This document shows, one piece after another, positions 11,155-21,200 of a DNA stretch of 64,000 nucleotides. A model generated the notes under the pieces. That model worked only from the letters and a program-made list of their open reading frames with translations, did not search any database and had not been told where the DNA came from. The position numbers and the translations under genes are program-made. Origin of the DNA: Lichina pygmaea. Taxonomy: Eukaryota; Ascomycota; Lichinomycetes; Lichinales; Lichinaceae. Where the stretch lies: positions 1,798,001 to 1,862,000 of the forward strand of contig OY730169.1 of the NCBI GenBank assembly GCA_963422465.1. Direction: 5' to 3'. Position 1 is the first letter of the stretch, and every line of letters begins with the position of its first letter.

Positions 11155-12172
11155 ATGAGTTCGTCGGAAGATGACCGACCTCTGGTTCGGGGGCGGAAGT
11201 CCAGATCCAACGTGGATGCTGGTGAGTTGCCACTACATTTCCAGCCACGCACCAGATTTGCTCTGCAGCGGCTTGGACGACTTCTCTATATCACGGTGCT
11301 TTGATTGTCACGGCGATGAAAATCGCAAATTCAAGCCACTCGCTGACGGCAAGATGATGGCAGCCAAGTCAAGCCTCTCCACATCGAAAGTACCACAAAG
11401 CCTCGATCAAGCACTCGACAAGGAGATACCTTCCGGTGAAGGTGTTGTTCCGGCGATATCCATCCACAAAGGTCCCGCCGATGCTCTGGACCTAGACAGC
11501 TCCAAGACGAACGAGGCCACGGTCAACGGGATTGGCTCCAGCAAACGCAAGGCTACCCAGGCGGCCGGAGCCAAGAAGGGCAAGGCAGCCGACGAGTATG
11601 ACACGAAGCCGTCGGTGAGTTTCTGCCGTGCAGCGACTGTTGAATGCATTTCACCTTGACCCCCAGCGTTGCCTCTGGGATGACCGTCGCTGACCACAAG
11701 ATACCCTATGGCAGAAGCGGCAACGAACTTCCACGGCCAACTCGAACAAGCGGCGGCAAGCAACTTCCAGCTCCGATTCCGAGGACGTGCCCCTGGTAGC
11801 GAAGAAGTCTGCCTCGAAGAATGGTACCGCGGCAACTCCAAATGGCACCAAGACGCCGAATCCCAGGAGGTCTAACGCTCAGCGAACAGGAACAGGTCGG
11901 ACACCGTCGACGGCGGAACTGAAGCGCGAGAAGAAGGATATAGAGCAACGCGAGGAAGAGGAGGCAAAGAGAATTCGCAAGTCCGAGAAGAACAACAAGC
12001 CCGACGGTCCAGTCAAGAAAGGCGCCCCGTCGAAGAATAAGCTGAAGGCCGAGGAGTCGGACGATGACGACGAGCCCATCGTAACTACCAGAAGAGCTCC
12101 CAAGGCCAAGGAGACGCCCTCGACCGCGAAGAGGGGCAGCGCGGTCAAGAAGGAAACCAAGGCTGAAGCGTC

Positions 12173-12227
<55 letters not shown>

Positions 12228-14601
12228 AGCAAGCCCTTGCGTCGCAAAGCCCCCGCAAAGCAAGCGCCCCCGAAGGGACAAGCAAAGTCCGCTCCAGCGA
12301 CCTCTGGCACATCCAAGGGTAAAGCGGTTGCGAAGAAACAAGAGACCGTCGACGACGACGACGAGGAAGCCGATGCCGGAGACGAGGAGTTTCGATGGTG
12401 GGAGGAGGAAGCCAAAGGCGATGGATCAAAGAAATGGAACACCCTGCAGCACAACGGCGTCATCTTCCCTCCGCCGTACGAAGCACTACCGTCGAGCGTG
12501 AAGATGCGATACGACGGCGTGCCCGTCACGCTGCGCCTGGACGCCGAAGAGGTGGCCGGCTTCTTTGGCGCGATGCTGAACTCGACCCTGAACGTCGAAA
12601 ACCCAACGTTCCAGAAGAACTTCTTCCAGGACTTCACCGACGTCATCAAGGCCACAGGCGGCGCCAAAGACAAGAACGGCAAACCGGTCAAGGTCAAGGA
12701 GTTCGCCAAGTGCGACTTTTCTCCGATCTTCGAGTATTACGAGTCGAAGAAGGCCGAGAAGAAGGCTCTGTCGGCCGCGGACAAGAAGCAGCTCAAGGCC
12801 GAAAAGGATGCCGTCGAAGCGCCGTTCACGCACTGCATGTGGGACGGCCGCAAAGAGAAAGTGGGCAACTTCCGCGTCGAGCCGCCCGGCCTCTTCCGCG
12901 GTCGAGGCCAGCACCCGAAGACCGGCCGCGTCAAGAAGAGGGTCATGCCGGAGGACATCACGATCAACATCGGACGGGAATCGACCGTGCCCACCCCGCC
13001 TGAGGGTCACGCATGGAAAGCGGTCAAGCACGATCAGACCGGGACCTGGTTGGCCATGTGGCAGGAGAACATCAACGGCAGCCACAAGTACGTGATGCTT
13101 GCGGCGACCAGCGCCATCAAGGGCAAGAGCGACTTCCAGAAGTTCGAGAAGGCCCGGGAGCTCAAGGTTGGCATTTCCGCCCTTGTTTTGCGAATCATTG
13201 GGACGTCGATGGACGCTGACAGGCGATCGTCAGAAACACATCGATCGCGTTCGAGCCGACTACAAGAGGGACCTGAAGGCGGAGCTGATGGCGGATCGCC
13301 AGCGCGCCACCGCCGTCTATCTCATCGACGAGCTCGCCCTTCGAGCCGGCAACGAGAAGGGCGAGGACGAGGCCGACACGGTCGGTTGCTGTTCGCTCAA
13401 GTTCGAGCACATCACGCTCAAGCCGCCAAGGACGGTCATCTTCGACTTTCTCGGCAAGGACAGCATCCGCTTCTACAACGAGGTTGAGGTCGACGAGCAA
13501 GTCTTCAAGAACCTGAAGATCTTCAAGAAGGCTCCCAAGAAGGAGGGCGACGAAGTCTTCGATCGGTTGAAGGTACGGCTCCGCCCCTCGCTCCTCTACG
13601 GGAGCGACCAGGCTCCGTCAAACCGTCGTCGCTGACTTCCCGACCACAGACCAGCCAGCTGAATCAACATCTCTCGAGCTACATGCCCGGTCTGACGGCG
13701 AAGGTCTTCCGTACCTACAACGCATCCAAGACGATGGCCGACGAGCTGAGGCAAATGAAACCGACCGGCTCCGTCCAAGATAAGATCAAGGACTACAACG
13801 AGGCGAATCGAAGGGTGGCCATCCTGTGCAACCACAAACGTACCATTCCGGCGAGCCACGAGGGGCAGATGGAGAAGCTGACCGAAAAGGCAAGGCCCCC
13901 CCCCCCCCACCCTCCCACGTGACGTCACTGGGCCGCAGCTGACGCCCGCCTCCTCTACAGATCAAGGGTCTCAAGTACCAAAAGTGGCGCATCAAGCAGC
14001 AGATGCTCAACCTCGAGCCAAGCCTCAAGAAGAAGAAGGGAGCCGACTTCTTCAAGCTCGACGAGGACCTCAGCGAGGACTGGATGGTGCAGCACCAGGC
14101 CTTCCTCGTGCAGGAGCAGCGTCAGAAGATCGAGAAGAAGTTCCAGAGGGACAACGAGAAGTTGGTGGCCGAAGGTGAGAAGGAGATGAAAGCCAAGGAG
14201 CTCAACGAGCGTCTCGAGGCCGCCGACGAGCTCGAAAGGCAGTTCAGGAAGGAGAACAATACCAAGAAGGTCGAGCCGGAGGGCCGCAACCCCTCGGTCG
14301 AGAGGATGGAGGCGGCCCTGCAGAAGCTGGACGAGCGCATCGTGACGATGAACACGCAAGCCGAGATGCGCGAGAGCACGAAAGAGGTGGCTTTGGGCAC
14401 GAGCAAGATTGTGAGTGCTCGCTTCGTACGGCCTGGAGCCGTGACGGTGCTGACGCGGTCTGGCAGAACTACATCGATCCACGCCTGACCGTGGTCTTCT
14501 CGAAGAAGTTCAACGTGCCCATCGAGCGCTTCTTCTCGAAGACCCTGCGCGACAAGTTCGAATGGGCCATCCAGTCCGTCGACGAGAGCTGGGACTTCTA
14601 G
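11155..14601 (+). CDS. TOP1: DNA topoisomerase I (type IB)
   Basis: This enzyme nicks one strand, swivels and reseals DNA, relieving supercoils during transcription and replication. Seven exons: 11155-11221, 11364-11614, 11715-13166, 13234-13572, 13650-13889, 13961-14410 and 14467-14601, giving 977 residues. The first ~330 residues are charged linker with a run of about 20 aspartates (near residues 260-280). The core begins at WWEEE, with [17 protein letters not shown], then PPGLFRGRG and TADRQRAT-like [23 protein letters not shown] shortened here to key residues R and K of the active site. The C-terminal [12 protein letters not shown] holds the catalytic tyrosine, about residue 935, across the last intron. 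The intron 13890-13960 begins with GC (AAG|GCAAGG) instead of GT and has a C-run after the donor. Confidence 0.96.
12174..12231 (+). repeat. (GAC)n run encoding poly-aspartate in TOP1
   Basis: A pure in-frame GAC array inside the acidic linker of topoisomerase I. Triplet length changes here would keep the frame and alter only the acidic run, so the site may vary between strains. Confidence 0.95.
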
Positions 14602-15620
14602 AAACGATCCACCGCGACCCCACGGCCGACACTCCATCCTCCACCTCTGTCAGATGCAGCTGGAACCTCGGGAAAGTCTGTCGCCTGCCTTCCCCCGCGA
14701 CACCTCGGATGTTGGAACAAGCTCATCTAGCGTTGATTCGAGGGAATCCGGCAGGTTCAAGACGGCGTCCTCGGGCTGTGAGGTGGAATCAGATGCTACT
14801 ACTTGAGATCGTCGAGGAGAAATGTAGATATGTAAGGGTAAAGCTTTCGACAAAGGCTTGATGTTCACCAGCACATGTAGTTCGGTACAAAGTCGGTGCG
14901 TCGTGCTTGATATCGGGCGTAACGTCACCAGCCGCACGTGATACAGGACTACGTATGTAGATGTCGCTAACCGATATCCGATCAACGCCACACGGTACCG
15001 AGTGACAAGAGCAAAGATGTACGTACTACATACGTACGTACCCTCGTACTGTACCGTACCTCTGACGTATAACGGCGTATCTATGGATTTGGTTCACAAC
15101 ACCTAGAAAAGTACCGTACGAGGCGTGCTGCCAACGAATTGACCGATCTAATCTGCAGCTGCTTTTATATAAAGAGGCCGTCTTCCCAGGGACAGAGAAC
15201 CTGAGACGAGACCACTGCATACCCGTCGACAGCATCGTCGATCGGCGATCGGTCGTGCTGGGCTGCAGACAGAACGGCCACGTATGTATGGATTTCGGTC
15301 GCAACACGTAGAGAAGTACGAGGCCTGCTGCCAACGAATTGACGGATCCATCCCGCAGTTGCTTTTATATAAAGAGACCGTTTTCGTAGTGACAGGGAAC
15401 CTGAGATGGGAACATTGTATGCGCTTCGACAGCACCGTTGACCAACCTACGGTACTACGTATCGTATCGCGATTGGACGGCCACTGAATCGACCGACACC
15501 AAGGGCACACGAGGATCGCCCCTTCCGGTACGCACAGCGCCTCCAAGCTTGGACGCAGCAGCACAGCACCGGTCGAAGAAGCCAGGTCCAGCAGGCCCTA
15601 GGGTACGATACCGTAAGAAA
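14602..15620. other. Intergenic region, TOP1 / lipocalin-like gene
   Basis: This holds the TOP1 3' flank, GTAC-rich sequence at 15010-15070, and a diverged ~200-bp direct duplication just before the lipocalin-like gene. No further coding region is supported. Confidence 0.65.
15082..15480 (+). repeat. Diverged ~200-bp tandem duplication with paired TATA boxes
   Basis: Two direct copies lie side by side at about 15082-15280 and 15286-15480. Shared landmarks sit 200 bp apart: CCAACGAATTGAC at 15131 and 15331, CTTTTATATAAAGAG near 15161 and 15361, and GACAGRGAACCTGAGA at 15191 and 15391. Each copy has one TATATAA box, and the second is about 250 bp before the start codon of the next gene. The copies differ at many positions, so the duplication is not recent. 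Confidence 0.85.
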
Positions 15621-16687
15621 ATGGCCGCCCCGTCGAACGTCGATCTCAACAAGCTCAGCGGAACGTGGGTGATGAACAAATCCCTCTCGGACGACACGGA
15701 TGCCATACTCGCGATGCAAGGCGTCGGGTGGTTTCTGCGCCGAGCCATCGCCTTGGCGACGGTGACGTTGCACATCAAGGTGTACAGGGCGCCGGCGTCT
15801 GCTTCGCCGTCGTCGTCGTCGTCGCCGACGAACTTGACAGCCGCAGCGACAAGCATCGGCGCTCCTCAAGCCGACGACGACGACAGCCCCGTCACGCACA
15901 TCGACATTGAACAGACGGCCACGGGCGGCATCAAGGGCACGACGGAGCTGCGCACGCTCGACTGGACAGCCCGTCCCCACGCCGACTATCTCTTCGGCAA
16001 GCTCGAAGGCAAGTCGCGATGGGTCGACCTCGACGATCCCGCCCAGGCCGCCGAGCTCCCGGACGAGTTCCTGACGCGGCACTGGCTGCGCGGCGACGGC
16101 AACGGCGGAGGACCGAACGGACGCATGCAGGTCCAGGCTTACGTCAGGAGCTTGGAGAGGGACTGGCAGGCTCAGGCGGTACGTGTATATTCTTCTCTGC
16201 TGTCGGATGGCTGCCGAGGGACGCTGTCCACGTTCTTCCATTTCGTTTCGTTCGGGAATATGCCGTCGTACCCTAACATGAACTTGATAAAAGACCGGAC
16301 TGGTGCAGAGTTCTCCTTCATCATCCTCGTCACCACTATCATCCCTATTCTTCGAAGAAGAACCCCCCTCCCTCTCCCCTTTCCCTACCCAGGCCTCTTT
16401 CTTTTCCTATCCCTTCAAAGCAACCAGCCTCCATGGAGACCCTCCCTATTCCAACCCCCCCACAAGAAAAAACCACCAGAAAAACAAAACACCCTATAAA
16501 ACCCAAAAAATAAACCCAGAGAAGAAATATCAACTCAGACCCCACACGTGTACTATAACAGGTTTGGGGCTTCGAGACGGTCGACGACAAACGATATCAC
16601 ACGCGTCACGTCGTCGTCAACAAGGCCAGCGACGGTACCGAACGCAGAGCGGTGCGGTTGGTGTATGACTTTGTTAGAAGCGCTTGA
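15621..16687 (+). CDS. Conserved lipocalin/FABP-like fungal protein
   Basis: Two exons, 15621-16178 and 16562-16687, encode 227 residues of a family conserved in ascomycetes and usually left unnamed. It opens MAAPSNVDLNKLSGTWVMNK, and LSGTWVMNKSLSDD is the strongest motif; GTW near the N-terminus and an all-beta pattern suggest a calycin-type ligand-binding barrel. HIDIEQTATGGIKGTTELRT and the C-terminal VVVNKASDG then VRLVYDF follow. A Ser/Pro-rich insert (about residues 54-75) seems extra relative to the family. No signal peptide is seen, so it is likely cytosolic. The ligand is unknown. The 383-nt intron is long for this window and is made of C/T-rich then A-rich low-complexity sequence. 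Confidence 0.75.
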
Positions 16688-17269
16688 TCGGTTTTTTTGG
16701 GCTGGGGGGTGGTGTGATTGTGGGAGGGGAAAGGGGAAGTTGAGATGACTCGAGGAAGGAAGAAGCTATCATCTACGTAGCTCCACTTTTTCCAAGAGTC
16801 TCGATCATACTCATTCCCTCCATCCCTCAGTGACTATTTCCCCCCAGCCACTACTCCGTACAGTGATGTAGGTATATTCAATGCGCAGCCATTCCGGCAG
16901 TCACTCACATAATACCGAGCTTTTCACCTGTAGTATTTCCACCAGCCACCAGCCACCAGCCATCAGCCATCGACGAGATCCAATCCATCTCGGGCGAGAG
17001 GCAGGCAAGCACGTCCGAGTACAGTACTTCGTACAGTACGCACGCTCTCACACGGGCAAGCGGTAACAAAGAGAAAAGAAAGATGGACCTAGTGGTTCTT
17101 GACGGTCCCGGGGGAGACGATCGTCGATGGTCACGGAAAGATGATTCCTTGGTACGTAGTCGCGGAGATCGAATGCTTGATGGCAGGGGGGGGGGGGGGG
17201 GGGGGGATCGAGCGCGATTGGGGAAATAAGAGGTGGGTGGGTAGTTGGTGATTGGTAATTGGTATTCCT
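16688..17269. other. Intergenic region with G-run
   Basis: This is the 3' flank of the lipocalin-like gene, with a 21-nt G-run at 17186-17206, short repeated ACCAGCC stretches near 16935-16970, and GTAC-rich sequence near 17015-17045. No gene is seen. Confidence 0.6.
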
Positions 17270-17745
17270 ACTCGATTCTAGTGCTAGTTATCTAGACTAT
17301 GCTGGGTCAGCTATGAAAATCAAGCAAGGAAAACCCTAGGCCTGCTAGGGTGAAAAACCTCCTTCTGCAGTGCCGGGCCAGCACTATCCTGTCGAGATGC
17401 TGTAGAACATGGGGGGGGGGGGGGGGGGGGGGTGGCTGGCTAGCAGCCAGCTTCCAGCTGCTCCTGAGCCCAGGAGAACTGGGGGAGAATGCCTTGCCGG
17501 AGGATCCACGCTGTGAGGGCGGCGGCGGCGGGCCGTGGCCGGGATGTCAAAGCCTGGTAGTCAGTGGTCGCGGCCGCTAGATACAGGCTTCGCCGCGCTC
17601 GGAGAAGGCGTGGGCAGTCTAGAACCACGTGTTTGGCTGTCTCCCACGGCGCTCCACAGCTGCACGCCGGTGTGGGGAAGCCGGGTACCCGTCGCTTGCA
17701 GAGGAATGCCGCCAGTCCGAGAGGTGGGTGGGTAAGAAGTTGGTA
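17270..17745 (-). mobile_element. 3' relic of a LINE (Tad/I-type), copy 1
   Basis: The minus strand reads the tail of a non-LTR retrotransposon polyprotein: LAAFLCKRRVPGF, then CSCGAPWETAKHVVLDCP, then LPQFSWAQEQLEAGC and a stop at about 17440. The CxCG...ET...H...CP pattern is the zinc-knuckle-like end typical of fungal LINEs after RNase H. About 170 bp of 3' untranslated sequence follow to about 17270. Endonuclease, reverse transcriptase and most of RNase H are absent, so this is a 5'-truncated dead copy. A 22-nt G-run (17411-17432) has expanded inside its 3' part. A second copy lies at about 49740-49968 in the opposite orientation. Confidence 0.7.
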
Positions 17746-18057
17746 AGAGCTTGGTAAGATGTTGGTAAGCTCTGTGGTCGTGTAGATGGGAACTGGATGC
17801 AGGAAGAGAGGAGATGAAGGGATGAAGGGATGAAGGGTTGAGGGAAGAGAATGATAGATGAAGGGGTGAAGAAAGAAGGGATGGAGAGAAGGATGGGAGA
17901 ATGGAAGGATGCGAGATAGGAGAACTAGAAGGAAAGGGAGATGATGCGAGAGATGGAGTAGGGGCTTGTGTAGAAGAAGAAGAAGATTCGGGGAGGGGGG
18001 GGGGGGTTTATGAAAGACTGGTTGTTGTTGTTGTGATGGTGATGGTGATGGTGATGG

Positions 18058-18150
<93 letters not shown>

Positions 18151-18601
18151 GGATAATAATATTGATATCAACAGTACAACACAAGGACAGATAGAAAAAA
18201 ACAACGTCCGATACGAAAGCCAGAAGAACAACAGAGACAAGCAAAGATTTTGAAAAGAAAGTTGGGAATGAGAGCATTGACCAGGAGATGACTGTTCGCA
18301 GTAGTGAACTTGAGTTGATGGAGATTCTGTCATCTTCATTGGCAAGCTACTCGAAAAGAAAAGATAGAGGGTGAGAACAGACGGAGAGAAAGAGAAGATA
18401 CAAAAAAAAAGAAAGAAAAAAAAAGACAAGAATGAGAATAAGAGAGGAGGGAAAGAAAGAAAGAAAGAAAACTCCCGTCCCTTGCATAGAAAACCCCCAT
18501 CACCGCTTCAACTTGTACACTTCCACGTGATGATCCCGCCACTTGACATCGCATGCGAGAAGGAGACGAGCAAGCAAGCAAGTTCCATCGAGATAAAGGG
18601 A
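17746..18601. other. Purine-rich spacer with microsatellites
   Basis: The plus strand is strongly purine-rich from about 17790 to 18000 (GGATGAAGGGATGAAGG-like sequence), then carries the ATG array and further A/G-rich sequence to 18480. Long open frames in it (poly-Met, poly-Ile, poly-Ser) are products of the repeats. No gene is supported. Confidence 0.7.
18034..18150. repeat. (ATG)n / (GATGGT) microsatellite
   Basis: About 115 bp begin as GTGATG hexamers and pass into an almost pure TGA/ATG triplet array, just after a 12-nt G-run (17995-18006). It lies about 450 bp past the end of the epimerase gene, on its 3' side. Confidence 0.95.
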
Positions 18602-20181
18602 CTACGGCCACCAGCCCATGCGCCGATAACTTTCGATCATGCCCTCAATCTCGTCCTTGGTGATCTTGTCCTTGCCGTACTTCATCCCGGCCACCTTCTC
18701 GAACCGGGACCCGTCGAGGCTGAGATCGGTGTCCTTGAGGAGCTCCTTCTCCATGAACGGACTGAGCGGGCCGGGTCGCGTGATGCCGGCGTCCGAGAGC
18801 AGGTCGGCCCAGGGCCCGAGGATCTCGTCGTTGACGTCGTCGACGACCCGATCCAGGTTGAGCCGCGCAAAGGTCGAGATCATCTGGCCCTGGAAGCCCG
18901 TCGGGATGTTGAACACCTGTCCGACTATCTGCTCCATCGTTCCTTGCGCTGTGCCGTCACACAAACGCGCAGAAGGCGGTCAGTTCGTTCGATGCTTCGG
19001 ACGGGCCGGTCGGCCGGCACAGTGAAAGACGGGGGGGGGGGGGGGGGGGGGAAAGGACTGCGGCCGCTCACACGTATCGCCGTGATCGACCACGTTGAAG
19101 ACGGGAACGTCTCCCCACGATCCGTCCCAGCCGGCCTTGCCGCCGGCGTACCACTCCGCCGCGATCCACAAGGCGCGAGCGACGTCGGTGACGTGCACGG
19201 TGTGGACGCGGAGATCCTTGGTCCAGAGCCACTTCAGCTCCTTGCCCAGCTGTTGGTAGACGCGTGCCAACGAGAGCGCCGTGCCGACGTATTTCGAGTC
19301 GTACGGCCCATAGACGTGGGCAAGCCGCAGCACGACGAGATTGAGCCTGGCGCGCGTTGAGCATGCGGCACGCGGAACAGCACGGACTCACATGCGCACC
19401 CCTTGATCTTCGAAAGCTCCTCCTCGGCCATCAGCTTGTACTTGGCCATCTTCAGCCACGGCTTCGTCTTGTCCGTCTCCTTGCGAGGCGTCTGGTCCGG
19501 TTTGTATACCATGCCGGTGCTGATCTCAACGAACGCCTTGACGCCTCTCTTTGCCGCCTCGGTGCCGGCCGCGACCGACAGCTCCAGAGACCGCAGCTTG
19601 TAGACCTCTTCCTCCTGGGAATACCTCGTCTCGCCCCCGCAGTTGAAGACGTAATCCCATCGCTTGCCGTCGGCGCGGTCGAATATCCGACCCAAGCTCT
19701 CTACGGGCAGAGGAGCAACCGATCAGCAGGACAGGGCCACGACGACAGCGACACACATGCCGCCTCCCCGAAAGGCAGAGCGCTCGGACAAGACGTAGAG
19801 AGAGACACACACATACGCTCCTTGGAGGCGTCTGCCTGCACGAACTTGCTGGCCGAACATGCCTCTTCGAACTCCGGCGCCAGCCAGGCCAGCTGTGGGA
19901 GGACCTTGTCGACGAGCCGGACCTCGGACGCGAGCTTGTCGTTGTGGATGTGCAGCGCCAGGAAGCGGCCGATAAAACCTGGCGGCATTGACCCTCACAT
20001 GCGTTAGCGAACGTATGCCGCCGGCACAGCTCTCTGCAGGAACCAATGGGCACAAGCGACAGTTGTCGCGGGGGGCGGGGGGAGACGAGAGAGGAGCAGG
20101 GCCGTAGATCCGGTCGAGCGACTCACCCAGTCCGCCGATGATCAAGACGGAAGGCTTCTCGGAGGTTGTGGTCTCCGCCAT
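18602..20181 (-). CDS. NAD-dependent epimerase/dehydratase (extended SDR)
   Basis: Exons 20181-20127, 19978-19817, 19700-19400, 19346-19072 and 18948-18602 encode 379 residues. The Rossmann motif is split by the first intron: IIGGL|GFIGRFLA, with VRLVDK closing the second strand. CGGETRY, STGMVYKP and LRLAHVYGPYDS follow as in extended SDRs that act on nucleotide sugars or steroids, and VHVTDVARALW sits where the substrate-side helix is expected. The C-terminal third, from QGTMEQIVGQVF to YRRMGWWP, is the small substrate domain. The substrate cannot be read from sequence. A 21-nt G-run on the plus strand (19031-19051) lies within the fourth intron. Confidence 0.88.
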
Positions 20182-21200
20182 GTCTTGCACCGTTGTAGGA
20201 GACGGTCTGGGGAGTAGTCACGATTGTTGCCCAAAAGGAAAATGTGGGCGCGGTCTCCAGGCACCAGCAGGCCTTATCGCACACGGCGGCACGTACGTAC
20301 GGAAGTACTCGTATATGAAGTGACTATCCTCAGCCGGGTCAGGCACGAGTCAAATCCGTCCAATCCCAAGCCACGACGCAGCCGCCCAAGCCGTGGCCGT
20401 TCCCGCAGTGCCGTTGGACCTGATACCCGGAGCCCGTGACGATGCTGATGGACGACTTACCTCTGGATTCCTCAAGCGCTTTGGTTCTCTCGGTCGACTT
20501 TCTCGACGGGCCTGACCACAGTGATAACCGTCCAAGCTGGCGCCGACTCGATCAGAGACGGAGGAGTGCTTGGCCGGTGTCAGCCACGTGCACGTGGAAG
20601 ACAGTTTGAGGAACCGTCGTTGACCCCTCGGCCCGGGCCGAGCATTTCAAGTTCTATTCTGCCTCTTCTCATTTTCCTGAGCTCCGGCACCGATGCCCTT
20701 TCCCGCCCCCGTCCAGTTGAAGGCCCCGGTGAAGGTGGCCCCGCACACACACGAAGGCGAGAGGCGGACGATACGTGCGGCCATCGAGGGATATTCTACA
20801 AATCAGGCAGGTTAAGATCACAAGATGGGGGAAAGCCTCGTATCTGGCCACGTCACGTCTATATCTACGAGGTGATGCAACGCTGCAGCGAAAGGGTAGA
20901 TGCGTCACGGCACGCGTAATCATCGGCTGCAACAAGTTTCGTACGGTACTGTACGGTAGGGTCTGAGGTCGACTGAGACATCGTCCCTGCATCAGAAGAT
21001 CCTCGCTGTTCCCGGCTCGTTGGCTGCCTGGAAGATGCTGGATCGTGAAGGCAGCCTGCTGGAGGCTCGCGTGCTGCTGTGCGCATCAAGAGCCAATCGA
21101 GGACGCTCAACGTCACACCGGTCGACTTGCGCTGCCGTTCGATCTCACGTACGTACGTACATCCGTAGCACCGAGAGGCACCCATTTATCCTGAAGCGCA
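20182..21200. other. Upstream region of the epimerase gene
   Basis: This contains GTAC-rich sequence at 20290-20310 (with a TACGGAAGTA decamer at 20298), 20935-20960 and 21150-21165. Short open frames on both strands show no family character. Confidence 0.55.

Noticed and set aside
17901-18277. Poly-Met and poly-Ile open frames
   Set aside because: Translation of the ATG triplet array only.
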